Shown one piece after another: positions 1-8,976 of a DNA stretch of 64,000 nucleotides (its first letter is position 1; the number at the start of each line of letters is the position of its first letter). A program made the position numbers and the translations under genes. The stretch covers positions 1 through 64,000 of the forward strand of contig JARFXQ010000012.1 of assembly GCA_029194725.1 (NCBI GenBank), read 5' to 3'. The notes beneath the pieces are model-generated. The model searched no databases, was not told where the DNA came from, and saw only the letters and a list, made by a program, of their open reading frames with translations. This DNA comes from Nitrospira sp. (GTDB lineage: Bacteria; Nitrospirota; Nitrospiria; Nitrospirales; Nitrospiraceae).

Positions 1-2546
1 GCCTCCGGCCCTTCGCGATGCACCACGAAGTTTTCGCCGTACTCGATGGCTTCCGGTTCGATGCGGTAGGTCTCGATGCGCCCGGACCTGGTCCACATCG
101 GTTTCGACTCGTTGGTCTCTTCCCAGAGGGGATGTCGCGGATAGGTGCGCACCATCACCATCCAGCCCTTTTCCGACTTCAACAGCACGTCGGCACTGTA
201 GCCGTAGAAGGTGCTGGACGCGTCCAGGATCCGTTGCGCGTAGATATCCACTCGATTCTGAAAGACGAAATGGAAGACGTCGCGCATGCGGCCGTCCCCC
301 GTCATCTCGGCTAACTTGGCCGCCACGCCGGTGAAGGTATCCAGGTCGTTCCGCGTGTCGTACAGCGGCCGGATGCCCCCCTTCCAAAGCTGCACCCATG
401 GATTGGACACAGTGGCCGTCATCTCCGGATAGGTGAACTCCATCCAGGAGTTGACGGCGAAGGCGATATCGTTGTGGTTGACGTCGGACGTCATTTCGAT
501 GTCCTGCGTCAGGAGGCATTCGATGTTCGGATCGACGTTCCGCACCATGTCGTAATGGTGCTTCGCGTTGTTTAAGATGTTGACGTTCACGACCCACCGG
601 ATCTTACTGGGGGTGGGCATGTGAGTCTTGCCGGTAAACACCTTGCGCCCATACTTCGGAGTATTGACGATCAAGGCGGTGTCGCCATGGTTCCAATACC
701 CCGGCTCTTCGCCATAGTAGTAATTGCGGTATTTGATTTCCTTCCCATGTGCATTGGCATCCAGATTGAGCCGCCAGGGATCTTCCGAGAGATGCACGCC
801 GGAGCCGACTCCGGACCAGGGCGTGGCACTCCAAATGCCGACTTTGTAATTGCCGGACCAGGTATGGCACCCGGTGCCGAATTTGCCGATATTCCCGGTC
901 AAGGTCGTGACGAGGGCCGCCGCCCGGCCCGTTTCCGTCATGTGGAAATAGTGGCAGACGCCCTCCCCATTGTGGATGGCCATCGGCTTAATCGTGCCGG
1001 AGTCGCGCGCCCAGCGGACAATGAGGTCCTTGGGTGAACGGGTGATCTGATGCACGGTATCCAGATCGTAGTCTTGGAGGTGAATCAGGTACATCTGGTA
1101 GATCGGCAGGGCGTCGATTTCACGGCCGTTCAGCAATTTGACTCGATAGGTGCCGGTCAGGGCCGGGTCGATCCCACTCTTGTCGAAATGCCAGCCGACC
1201 TGCTCCCGATGGAGCGGCACCGCCTGTTTCTTCGCGAGATCCCACACCATGAAGCCCCCGAGCCGCTCGATCTGATCCGATTTCAACGATTGGATCCGGC
1301 CCGAGTAGCTGTGGGAAAAGTCGGGGAACTTGTAGTTCGGCACGACATCCCGCGGGTCCAAATACTGGAGGGTATCGGTGCGCACGAGCAACGGCATATC
1401 GGTAAACTGCTTGATGTAGTCGATGTCCTGCATGTTCTCATCGAGAATGATCTTGCAGGCCCCGAGGAACAGCGCCCCGTCCGATTCTGGACGCAGGGGA
1501 ATCCAATAGTCGGCGCGCGTCGCCGTCGGGTTGTACTCCGGCGTGATGACCACGATGCGGCAGCCCCGCTCGATCGATTCGAGCTTCCAGTGCGCTTCCG
1601 GCATCTTATTTTCCACGAAGTTCTTGCCCCAACTCGTGTTCATCTTGGAGAACCGCATGTCACTCAAATCGGTATCGCAGTTCTGAGTGCCGTTCCACCA
1701 GGGCTGCGAGGGATCCTGGTCGCCGTGCCAGGTGTAATTGTTCCAGTAGCGCCCCCCTTGTGCCTGATCCGGACCGACCTTCCGGATCCATGTGTCCAAC
1801 AACGGCAGGACGCTGTTGTTGAAACGCGTATTTCCGTGCTTGCCGATGAGTCCAAGAATGGGCATGCCGGCGCGATGTTTGAAGCAGCGCACACCAGCCC
1901 CCTTCATCATCTCGATCATCTCCGGCGCATAGCCCTGCTCACGCAGCCGCCGGGCGCCCGCCTCTCCGCTGTACCGTGTGCCGATGATGATCAGCGCCTT
2001 CGCCGCATAGGTAAAGGCGGTGTCCCAGGAGACCCGCAACATGTCGTCCAAGAAGCGGCTGTCGAACTTGTACTTACGCTTGGATTCCGGCGTCAGCTCC
2101 GGCGAGCCGTCATCCATCCACTGTTTCCACCCCTTCCGCATCAACGGCCCCTTCAAGCGATAGGGCCCATAGACGCGACGATGGAAGGTAAATCCTTTGA
2201 GGCACATCCGAGGGTTATGGGCGAAGGTCCCGCGATTGCCGTACAGATCTTCATACGTTTGGTGGTCATAGTTCTGCTCCACCCGCATGACGACACCATT
2301 GCGGACGAAGGCCCGAATGCGACAGGCATGGGTGTCGTTGGGGGAGCAGACCCATGTAAAGGAGGAATCGTACCGATATTGGTCGTGATAGACCCGCTCC
2401 CACGACCGGTCCGGGTAATCCCCCAACGGATTGCCCACTTCGATCACCGGCTGTAGGGCCGTCAAGGCCAGCACTTTGTCGGCCACCGCCGCAGCCGCGA
2501 CGGTGCCGGCAGAGACCTTCAAAAATTGTCGACGTGACAAGAACAT
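1..2546 (-). CDS. nxrA: Nitrite oxidoreductase alpha subunit NxrA (partial, C-terminus beyond window)
   Basis: Catalytic molybdopterin (bis-MGD) subunit that oxidises nitrite to nitrate on the periplasmic side in Nitrospira and passes electrons to the Fe-S subunit NxrB. The reading frame is open from the ATG at 2546 to the left edge (about 848 codons; the family is about 1,150). The N-terminus has a twin-arginine signal (SRRQFLK) followed by an Ala/Val-rich core. Residues 45-75 contain CSPNDTHAC and RAFVRNGVVMRV, the Fe-S/molybdopterin entry region known from Nitrospira NxrA in the type II DMSO reductase family. A strong AGGAGG sits 7 bases before the ATG. nxrB would be expected to the left, outside the window. 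The large plus-strand frame over 1050-2456 is its shadow. Assignment rests on recognition of the N-terminal sequence, not on an alignment search. Confidence 0.93.
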   Translation of the reverse strand, partial: MFLSRRQFLKVSAGTVAAAAVADKVLALTALQPVIEVGNPLGDYPDRSWERVYHDQYRYDSSFTWVCSPNDTHACRIRAFVRNGVVMRVEQNYDHQTYEDLYGNRGTFAHNPRMCLKGFTFHRRVYGPYRLKGPLMRKGWKQWMDDGSPELTPESKRKYKFDSRFLDDMLRVSWDTAFTYAAKALIIIGTRYSGEAGARRLREQGYAPEMIEMMKGAGVRCFKHRAGMPILGLIGKHGNTRFNNSVLPLLDTWIRKVGPDQAQGGRYWNNYTWHGDQDPSQPWWNGTQNCDTDLSDMRFSKMNTSWGKNFVENKMPEAHWKLESIERGCRIVVITPEYNPTATRADYWIPLRPESDGALFLGACKIILDENMQDIDYIKQFTDMPLLVRTDTLQYLDPRDVVPNYKFPDFSHSYSGRIQSLKSDQIERLGGFMVWDLAKKQAVPLHREQVGWHFDKSGIDPALTGTYRVKLLNGREIDALPIYQMYLIHLQDYDLDTVHQITRSPKDLIVRWARDSGTIKPMAIHNGEGVCHYFHMTETGRAAALVTTLTGNIGKFGTGCHTWSGNYKVGIWSATPWSGVGSGVHLSEDPWRLNLDANAHGKEIKYRNYYYGEEPGYWNHGDTALIVNTPKYGRKVFTGKTHMPTPSKIRWVVNVNILNNAKHHYDMVRNVDPNIECLLTQDIEMTSDVNHNDIAFAVNSWMEFTYPEMTATVSNPWVQLWKGGIRPLYDTRNDLDTFTGVAAKLAEMTGDGRMRDVFHFVFQNRVDIYAQRILDASSTFYGYSADVLLKSEKGWMVMVRTYPRHPLWEETNESKPMWTRSGRIETYRIEPEAIEYGENFVVHREGPE

Positions 2547-3118
2547 TGTGGATACCTCCTCAACGTTTATGAACTTGAACCTGCTTGGCTTCCCTGTTTG
2601 ATTTTCACATTTGCCGAAAAGATACCGGCAATAATCTGCTTCCTTTTAATCAGAATCATGGACGGCTGAAAATGGTACCTCCAGCTCATCACTGGCTCAC
2701 TTGGTTCTAAAAAATTTGTTGCCCATAACTACTTCACACCCAGAGACTCAGGTCGAACTCTTCGCAACATCCAAGCCATGTTGGTCGCACGTAACTTTTT
2801 CATTCATTGAGTGCTTAAGTTAATGAAAAGAAATCAATCTTGCAGGATTTCGTTCTAGGAATTTGAGGACGGATCCCGACGAGACATGAGTAGTCGAGGT
2901 TACAGTGTTTCGTAGTTGAGACTATGACGTGTACAGTCTCACATTAATTGTCATTTAATATCACGTGGTTCACCCAATACGATCTGTCATTAGGGGCAGC
3001 AGTTACAGATAGGTAACGTTTTAAGCTTGGTAACCTTCTTTTTTCCTTTCCGTAGACCAGCACCCTAGCTTGACAGTGCTCAAAGAGGTCAGTACACTCC
3101 GCACCTCAAACCTCGCGA
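2547..3118. promoter_or_regulatory. Long AT-rich leader/intergenic region upstream of nxrA
   Basis: About 570 bases without a credible gene, clearly richer in A+T than its flanks. On the minus strand it holds the nxrA ribosome-binding site (AGGAGG) and, about 75-95 bases before the ATG, a small hairpin (TTGCCG/CGGCAA arms). The nxrA promoter must lie here unless it is far upstream, but I could not pick -35/-10 boxes with confidence. Confidence 0.5.
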
Positions 3119-3193
3119 GCGGGAATAGCTCAGTGGTAGAGCATCGCCTTGCCAAGGCGAGGGTCGAGGGTTCAAATCCCTTTTCCCGCTCCA
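3119..3193 (+). tRNA. tRNA-Gly (GCC anticodon), CCA encoded
   Basis: A full cloverleaf can be read: acceptor GCGGGAA pairs with TTCCCGC, the D arm is GCTC-AGTGGTA-GAGC, the anticodon stem TCGCC/GGCGA encloses loop TTGCCAA with anticodon GCC at 3151-3153, the T arm is GAGGG-TTCAAAT-CCCTT, then discriminator T and genomic CCA. No upstream promoter was assigned. The DUF499 remnant just downstream suggests that this tRNA may have served as an integration site. Confidence 0.95.
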
Positions 3194-3313
3194 ACATTTC
3201 CAATCCGAATTCTGATTTGAACCTGGTGATAAGGTGGTGAATTAGACTGCCGCGAACATCTTCAGCACTTCGTTGCCGATACGCCCGACATCTCCGCCCA
3301 ACACGAGTTCGGT

Positions 3314-3600
3314 CTAAGTTGACACTCCCATGAAAGCGCGTTGGTGCTTGCTGTCCATCGCGTTCCACGCGAGATAGCGTCGCACGGCTTCATCCAAATC
3401 CTGAAGCCGAACCTGATCAGCCGCGAGGAAGATGCGCGTATTGCGGAAGAGCCTCGGGCTGTTCCCTCGGTGATTCTAGGATCGCTTTAGCGGCACCCTC
3501 GGCTGGGTTTCCCGACTGCTTGCTGTAGGGTGCTCGATATTCAGCAGCATGAGCCTGGCGCCTGACAAGCTGCGGAAAACACGATTTGAGGCTCGGCACG
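3314..3600 (-). pseudogene. Remnant of a DUF499-type ATPase gene, frameshifted
   Basis: Reading the minus strand, an open frame from about 3600 gives AAKAILESPREQ. The reading must then move to another frame at about 3475 to continue as NSPRLFRNTRIFLAADQ, LQDLDEAVRRYLAW and a TAG stop at 3314-3316. The order AR.ILE - SPRLFRNT.IFLAAD - RLQ.L..AVR.YLAW is what I know from the C-terminal half of large DUF499 ATPases, which are found with DUF1156-type methylases in defence-like islands. Only about 95 residues remain, with at least one frameshift and no start, so it is a fossil. It lies 120 bases after tRNA-Gly, consistent with decay of an element once inserted at the tRNA. Homology is from memory, not a search. 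Confidence 0.5.
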
Positions 3601-3766
3601 AACGGAAAACCTCAGTAAATTCAACGAGCACTCCGTTCGTTTTGAGGCTCGAAGGATGAAGAGAGGAGTTTTCGGCAGCCTGCGAGATCCAGTGTGGGCG
3701 TGACTGAGCTAATTAGGTTGCGCTGTGCCCGACCTGTTCCATCTCCTGCTTCAGCTGTCGTAGGCG

Positions 3767-4024
3767 TCACTTCTTAAAGATCATTCTCGGATTCGTCATG
3801 TTTCCCATCGCGAACCCTACCAGCTCCCACCCGCCGGAGCCGAATTCGTTCAGCATGGTTTGCATCTTCTCATTGTCGGGAATCACCTCAACAATTTGGT
3901 ACTGATAGCGTTTCGGCTCCTGGGCCTTGACTGTGAATGGTTGAACAAGGAGCAGCAAAAGTCCAAGGGTTCCAAGGCAGATGACTACAATCAGCCACGC
4001 GAACGAAATTCGTATAGTCAGCAT
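3767..4024 (-). CDS. Small membrane-anchored DUF4177-like protein
   Basis: 85 residues. The N-terminus (about 8-30) is a strongly hydrophobic segment (WLIVVICLGTLGLLLLL), a membrane anchor or signal peptide. The C-terminal half, YQYQIVEV..NEKMQTMLNEFGSGGWELVGF...PRMIFKK, has the W-E-L-V and terminal R-x-I-F-K pattern of the small DUF4177 domain, whose function is unknown. It starts 24 bases after the polA stop on the same strand, so it may be co-transcribed with polA. After its TGA, about 17 further codons remain open in frame (RLRQLKQEMEQVG), perhaps a lost C-terminal tail or chance. Confidence 0.6.
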   Translation of the reverse strand: MLTIRISFAWLIVVICLGTLGLLLLLVQPFTVKAQEPKRYQYQIVEVIPDNEKMQTMLNEFGSGGWELVGFAMGNMTNPRMIFKK

Positions 4025-4048
4025 GTGTCACCTCGCATCATTTGTAGG

Positions 4049-6706
4049 TTAGGGATGCGCAACTCGCCAGTTCCTTCCGATGCCAAGATCCACTTTGAGC
4101 GGTACGGATAGGCCCAACTGTTTGCCGACTCCTTCCATTTCTTCTTTCACCAGCCGATTCGCTTCCTCGAGATCATGATCCGGCACTTCGAAGATGAGTT
4201 CGTCGTGAACTTGGAGGATCATCTTCACGTGCGGCAGCTCATCGTGGAGCGTCTTGTGCACATTGATCATGGCAACCTTGATCAAATCCGCCGCGGAGCC
4301 TTGGATGGGGCTGTTCACCGCCATCCGCTCGCCGATACCACGTTGCATCGGATCGCTACTCTGGAGTTCTGGAATCGGCCGACGGCGACCCAGGATTGTG
4401 GTGGTGTAGCCCTTCTCTCGTCCCTCGCCGATGTTCCGATCCATCAGGGCGCGCACGGACGGGAACCGCTCAAAGAAGGTTTCGATATACTGTTTTGCCT
4501 CAGGCTGAGACACGCCTAGGTTCTGGGAGAGGCCGAACGGGCTGATACCGTAGACGATGCCGAAGACGACGGTCTTGGCCGCGCGGCGCATGTCTCTGGT
4601 GATCTGATTAGAGGGAAGGCCGAAGATTTCCATGGCCGTGGCCATGTGGATGTCCTCCTCTTTCGCAAAGACGGAGAGTAAACGGGGATCCTGCGATAGA
4701 TGGGCGAGGATGCGAGGCTCTATCTGGCTATAGTCCGCGCAGAGGAGCTGGTGGCCCTTGGGGACGATAAATGCTTCGCGGATGCGAAGGCCATAGTCGC
4801 CTTTCACGGGGATGTTTTGGAGGTTTGGGTCGGTGGATGAGAGGCGTCCGGTTGCAGCGACAGTCTGGTTCAGCGAGGTATGTAACCGCCTGGTCTCCGG
4901 ATGCACCAGTTCCGGCAGAGCATCCACGTACGTCGACTTGAGTTTACTGAGGCTTCGGTAATTGAGAATCTGCGCGGGTAACTCATGTTGCGCCGCAAGT
5001 TGTGTGAGTGTATCTTCATCGGTGGAGTAACCGGTCTTGGTCTTGCGCAGAGGCTTTAGGCCGAGCTTCTCGAATAGGACCGTCGCCAGTTGTTTTGGTG
5101 AATTGATGTTGAATTCGCCGCCGGCTAACCTGGCAATGGTTACCATCATACGGTCTAACTCCCGTTCGAGCTCCTTACTCAATTCGTGCAACCCTTCGAC
5201 ATCGAGCAAGAACCCGTTCCGCTCGATGTCCACCAGGACCGGCACGAGCGGCATCTCGACCTCGGTGAAGAGTTTCAAGCTCCCTTGTTCCGTCAATTGC
5301 CCTGTCAGGATCGGTTCGAGTTTGACCAGGGCAGCGGCGGCTTCCGTTGCCGCTTCGCGCGAACCGGTGTCCACTTCGAAGAGTGACTGCGGGTGGGCCT
5401 TCTCCTGCCTTTCCGATCTCAATCGCTTGCCCAATCGCTCCAGCATGATTGTGTCGAGGCTATGATCACGGCGGTTGGGGTTGAGCAAATAGTCCGCGAT
5501 CATCGTATCTACGTATGGCGACGTTAAGGTGACCCCAATGCGATGAAGGGACAGAAGTGTGGTTTTGAGGTCATGCACGATCTTCGGCCTGTGCGCGTCA
5601 TGCAAGACAGGTATGATCGGACGCATGAACGTGTGCACATCGATCGGAATAAAGCCTGTCTGCTCGCCGGTGGAAAGGGTCATGCCTAGGATGTCCGCGT
5701 GAATACCTGATTGGCCGGTTAGCAAACAGTGGACGCTGAGGGGGCCGGCTTTCGGTACAGCATCGACGAATCGCTTCGCGGTCGCTTCGTCCTCGATGAT
5801 GATCGCTTGGAACTTCGCCTCCGGCTGCTTCGAAGAGGGTTGGAGACTTTTGAGAAGAGATGTGAATTCCAGCTCGCGCAACAGAGCGGTCAGCTGGTCG
5901 TCATGAGGCGGCTTGAGCTGGTAGGACTCTGGATGGAACTGCACAGGACTCTGGGTATCGATGGTCGCCAGCCTTCGGCTGAGCCGTGCATTGTCCGCCT
6001 GTTCGGTGAGGAGTGTCTTGACGCGAGCTGGTGCGACTTCGTCGAGGCGTTGGAGCAGTTCATCGATGGTCCCAAATTGTGCGATCAACTTTATCGCGGT
6101 TTTCTCGCCGACCCCTTTCACCCCGGGTATGTTGTCACTGCTGTCGCCCATCAGACCCATGACTTCGATGACTCGCGCCGGCTCGACGCCGAACTTGACG
6201 ACACATTCCGCCTCGCCTGACCATTTGTCTTTCACGGGATCGTAAATCCGCACATGGGGCGTCACCAACTGGAGCATGTCTTTATCGCCGGTGACGATAA
6301 CGATGTCATAGCCGGCTAGCTCCGCCTGGCGGGCCAAGGTGCCGATCAGATCGTCGGCTTCGTACCCGGCCTGACTAACTGCAGGGATATTCAGTGCCTG
6401 TACTGCCCGATGAATGTAGGGAATCTGCGCCTTCATTCCATCCGGCATCGGTGGACGCTGCGCTTTATATTCCTTGAATTCCTCGTGCCTGAGGGTCGGG
6501 CCTTTCTCGTCGAAGGCCACGGCCAGGCCATCCGGTTTGTGTTCGCGGATGATCTTGAGGAGCGTGGTCATGAATCCATAGACCGCATTCGTCTGCAGAC
6601 CTTTGGAATTATTGAGAGTCGGCAGAGCGAAGAAGGCTCGATAGATGTAGGCGCTGCCGTCGATCAAATAGAGGGTGGGGCGTTTGTCGGTTTGCGGCGA
6701 TGTCAT
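4049..6706 (-). CDS. polA: DNA polymerase I
   Basis: 885 residues. Fills gaps in lagging-strand synthesis and repair. Residues about 10-290 form the 5'-3' exonuclease (YLIDGSAYIYRAFFA, GDKDMLQLV, MGDSSDNIPGVKGVG). The middle (about 300-480) is the 3'-5' exonuclease fold. The C-terminal polymerase has motif A (LLCADYSQIEPRI), motif B (RRAAKTVVFGIVYG, with Val where Asn is usual) and motif C (QVHDELIFEVP). In the exonuclease fold the acidic residues of motif I appear lost (SVHCLLT where FDTET is expected) and motif II reads HDLKTT, so proofreading is probably absent, as in Taq polymerase. The start MTSPQTDKRPTLYLIDG fits the family. Ends 24 bases before the DUF4177 gene. Confidence 0.97.
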   Translation of the reverse strand: MTSPQTDKRPTLYLIDGSAYIYRAFFALPTLNNSKGLQTNAVYGFMTTLLKIIREHKPDGLAVAFDEKGPTLRHEEFKEYKAQRPPMPDGMKAQIPYIHRAVQALNIPAVSQAGYEADDLIGTLARQAELAGYDIVIVTGDKDMLQLVTPHVRIYDPVKDKWSGEAECVVKFGVEPARVIEVMGLMGDSSDNIPGVKGVGEKTAIKLIAQFGTIDELLQRLDEVAPARVKTLLTEQADNARLSRRLATIDTQSPVQFHPESYQLKPPHDDQLTALLRELEFTSLLKSLQPSSKQPEAKFQAIIIEDEATAKRFVDAVPKAGPLSVHCLLTGQSGIHADILGMTLSTGEQTGFIPIDVHTFMRPIIPVLHDAHRPKIVHDLKTTLLSLHRIGVTLTSPYVDTMIADYLLNPNRRDHSLDTIMLERLGKRLRSERQEKAHPQSLFEVDTGSREAATEAAAALVKLEPILTGQLTEQGSLKLFTEVEMPLVPVLVDIERNGFLLDVEGLHELSKELERELDRMMVTIARLAGGEFNINSPKQLATVLFEKLGLKPLRKTKTGYSTDEDTLTQLAAQHELPAQILNYRSLSKLKSTYVDALPELVHPETRRLHTSLNQTVAATGRLSSTDPNLQNIPVKGDYGLRIREAFIVPKGHQLLCADYSQIEPRILAHLSQDPRLLSVFAKEEDIHMATAMEIFGLPSNQITRDMRRAAKTVVFGIVYGISPFGLSQNLGVSQPEAKQYIETFFERFPSVRALMDRNIGEGREKGYTTTILGRRRPIPELQSSDPMQRGIGERMAVNSPIQGSAADLIKVAMINVHKTLHDELPHVKMILQVHDELIFEVPDHDLEEANRLVKEEMEGVGKQLGLSVPLKVDLGIGRNWRVAHP

Positions 6707-6819
6707 GGACGGTGCGGCCTTTCGGCCTGGCCCTGTCGAGTGCTATGTTCTGAGTGCTGAGGACTGACTCAAAACCATCCGAGGAGGCTCAACACTCACT
6801 ACTTTCCTCCCAGTCTGCG

Positions 6820-7269
6820 TTACGGATCCGGTGCAATCGTGAGCGGCGGTGTTCCAAACTTCTGACGCATGTTGTTGATGGCACTCAGGACAGCCGGTTG
6901 ACCGATCATCTTTGCCTCCAACTTGCGCTTGCCGGGAAAGTCCAGCATCGTCACACCGATCAACATCGTGAGAATGCCCTGACCCGGTAAGAACAACATC
7001 AGGAATCCTGCAAACAGAAAGATGACCCCGATGACGTTCTTTGCGATATGGCCAATCAACCGCAGCACCGGATGATGATTTTCCATCCAGAGCCGCGGTA
7101 CACGGGTGTCGAAGAAATCGGCCGGAAGCCGGACGAGGATGAACGGGATGGCAATCAGCGATCCGACAAAGAAGACAATCGAGAGGGCCGTCAGCGTAAC
7201 GAGGGTTTCGGTCGAGACGTACTGCTGAACCGCCGAAAGGAGCCCATCCATCGAGCGGCATCCTAGCAT
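6820..7269 (-). CDS. PGPGW-family integral membrane protein
   Basis: 149 residues with two clear hydrophobic blocks: about 22-48 (LVTLTALSIVFFVGSLIAIP) and 73-105, the latter containing the family signature FLPGQGILTMLIG, a variant of P-G-P-G-W. Members are small inner-membrane proteins of unknown function. The C-terminus (KLEAKMIG...INNMRQKFGTPPL) is basic and probably cytoplasmic. The ATG at 7269 has AGGAG 4 bases ahead; a second ATG at 7251 is possible. Encoded upstream of polA on the same strand with about 110 bases between, and divergent from the DsrE gene. Confidence 0.8.
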   Translation of the reverse strand: MLGCRSMDGLLSAVQQYVSTETLVTLTALSIVFFVGSLIAIPFILVRLPADFFDTRVPRLWMENHHPVLRLIGHIAKNVIGVIFLFAGFLMLFLPGQGILTMLIGVTMLDFPGKRKLEAKMIGQPAVLSAINNMRQKFGTPPLTIAPDP

Positions 7270-7478
7270 GTGCTCCTGTGCCTCTCAAGAGAGGGTGGGC
7301 TGGCGTCTCGTGTTTACGCAGTCGTCTTCGATCGTTATAATCATCTTTCATGGAGCCTCGGTATGAATTCTTGTCGATGAAAGTGAGACGCATGACGGCC
7401 CTATGACCTCCGACGAAGTCGAGCCACGATCACCGACTACATCGACAGGGTGAGAGCCTGGGCGCAGAAGAAGTAAAT

Positions 7479-7898
7479 ATGTCGGATAAACCAAAGTTCG
7501 TCATCTTCGCCCACAACGCCACGTACGATAAGCTGCATCAGGTCGCGACGCTCGGCATGACCGCCGCCGCAATGGGCAAAGAGGTGATTATCGTTTTGTT
7601 GTTCTGGACCATCAAGAAGCTCGCCGAGGGAAGGATCGATCAAATCGATTTCCCGCCGGAATATGCCGAGTCGGCTGAAGAAGTTACCCGGCTGCTAAAA
7701 GAGAAAAAGGTGCCGAAGATCTCGGAGATGCTCAAAGATGCCAAGCATGTCGGAACGCTGCGGCTCATCGCCTGCAGCGCCGGATTGGAATATATGGGCG
7801 TAGACAGTTCCGCGGTCGAACACAACGTCGACGAAGTGTTGGGCCTACCTGCCATCCTATCGCTTACTGCCGATGCGGAGACGAAGCTGTTCATATAG
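7479..7898 (+). CDS. DsrE family protein
   Basis: 139 residues with the DsrE/DsrF-like alpha/beta fold: MSDKPKFVIFAHNATYDKLHQVATLGMTAAAMGKEVIIVLLFW at the N-terminus, then LRLIACSAGLEYMGV near residue 95-110, where a Cys follows the third core strand. DsrE-type proteins carry or relay sulfur as persulfide or serve unknown redox roles. The Cys in LIACSAG is the obvious candidate. A second DsrE-like gene lies at 10808-11338, next to tusA. This one is monocistronic on the plus strand; the ribosome-binding site is weak (AGAAG). No terminator recognised downstream. Confidence 0.85.
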   Translation: MSDKPKFVIFAHNATYDKLHQVATLGMTAAAMGKEVIIVLLFWTIKKLAEGRIDQIDFPPEYAESAEEVTRLLKEKKVPKISEMLKDAKHVGTLRLIACSAGLEYMGVDSSAVEHNVDEVLGLPAILSLTADAETKLFI

Positions 7899-7978
7899 CG
7901 GGTAAGGGGTGAAGGGTTAGGGGTTAGTGGAGCTTTGAAAATTAGTGCTGTCCATCACCTTACCCTTACTGCTTACGA

Positions 7979-8638
7979 CTAACGAGACTTCGTGACTCCC
8001 ACTCGATCACACAATTCGGCCAACTTGCAGGTGCTGCACAGAGGCGAGACCGGAAGACACAGGTTCTGCCCATAGGGAACAAGGAGATCGTTGTAGATGA
8101 TCCAGTATTGCTTCGGTAGCCTATGCCGGAGGGCTTGTTCAGATTGTTCCGGTGTCTTCGTCTTGATATAGCCCCATCGATTGCTGATCCGGTGGACATG
8201 AATATCGACACAGATCCCAGGCTTGCCGTATCCGATAGTGACAACCAAGTTCGCGGTTTTTCGCCCGACTCCAGGTAAAGTGAGCAGTTCATCGATGGAA
8301 TCCGGTACCACACCGCTATACTCGTCGATCAACCGGCGGCAGATTTGGTGAATGGCTTTGGCTTTCGTCCGGTAAAAGCCGACTGGATAAATCACCCGTT
8401 CGAGCTGCTTCGGCGGCACCTTCAGCATGGCTTCCGGTGTGCGAGCGATGACGAAGAGTCGGTCGCCCGCTTCCCTTGTTGTCCTGTCCTTGGTTCTCAA
8501 ACTGAGCAGGGTGGAAATGAGGATGAGAAAGGGATCGCGGCTTGATTCCTTGGCTACGACGCCGACGACCGGCTCTTGCCAACGACGAATCTCACGCTTG
8601 AGGATGCGGATAGCAGCATGGATTTGCTCCTGACGCAT
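7979..8638 (-). CDS. nth: Endonuclease III (DNA glycosylase/AP lyase)
   Basis: 219 residues. Removes oxidised pyrimidines in base excision repair. The helix-hairpin-helix LPGVGRKTANLV carries the catalytic Lys, VDIHVHRISNR the catalytic Asp, and the C-terminus has the [4Fe-4S] ligands C-x6-C-x2-C-x5-C (CLPVSPLCSTCKLAELC). Length matches the family. It is convergent with the DsrE gene across about 80 bases. Confidence 0.96.
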   Translation of the reverse strand: MRQEQIHAAIRILKREIRRWQEPVVGVVAKESSRDPFLILISTLLSLRTKDRTTREAGDRLFVIARTPEAMLKVPPKQLERVIYPVGFYRTKAKAIHQICRRLIDEYSGVVPDSIDELLTLPGVGRKTANLVVTIGYGKPGICVDIHVHRISNRWGYIKTKTPEQSEQALRHRLPKQYWIIYNDLLVPYGQNLCLPVSPLCSTCKLAELCDRVGVTKSR

Positions 8639-8709
8639 GGCGACATAGTCACTATGGTCACGGACGGGGAGGAGGATGGTGAGACGAGCGAAGACCCCTA
8701 ACGGTATGT

Positions 8710-8904
8710 CTAGTCAGGCTTCCGCTTCGATAGCCACTTCTGTCGACGTCGCTGAGCTTCGCGTTGCTTGGCTTTCTTCCTCACACTGGGCTTCTCATAG
8801 AAACGGCGGCGCTTTAACTCGCGGAACAGGCCCTCGCCTGCCAGCTTCTTCTTAGCGACCTTGAGAGCTTTTTCGACGTTGTTGTTAAAAACCTTGATTT
8901 CCAT
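8710..8904 (-). CDS. rpsU: 30S ribosomal protein S21
   Basis: 64 residues, MEIKVFNNNVEKALKVAKKKL followed by the very basic RELKRRRFYEKPSVRKKAKQREAQRRR, typical S21. I chose the ATG at 8904, where the family begins; a TTG five codons upstream (8919) is open in the same frame but gives an atypical N-terminus. S21 acts on the small subunit near the anti-Shine-Dalgarno region of 16S rRNA. Lies between nth and ftcD on the same strand. Confidence 0.93.
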   Translation of the reverse strand: MEIKVFNNNVEKALKVAKKKLAGEGLFRELKRRRFYEKPSVRKKAKQREAQRRRQKWLSKRKPD

Positions 8905-8976
8905 CCTATTGGTTTTCAACTTTCTCAGGCCAAGTCGGCCTGCTGCTTATGGTTTCCAATAATTCGGCGCCGGAGT

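Noticed and set aside
1050..2456. 468-residue plus-strand frame
   Set aside because: Exact shadow of nxrA, with no start site or motif of its own.
3021..3368. 115-residue minus-strand frame over the tRNA
   Set aside because: Its central part (REKGFEPSTLALARRCSTTELFPL) is the antisense of tRNA-Gly, a well-known false gene.
8929..8945. Hairpin CAGGCC/GGCCTG between rpsU and ftcD as terminator
   Set aside because: Only 6 bp and no T-run on either strand.
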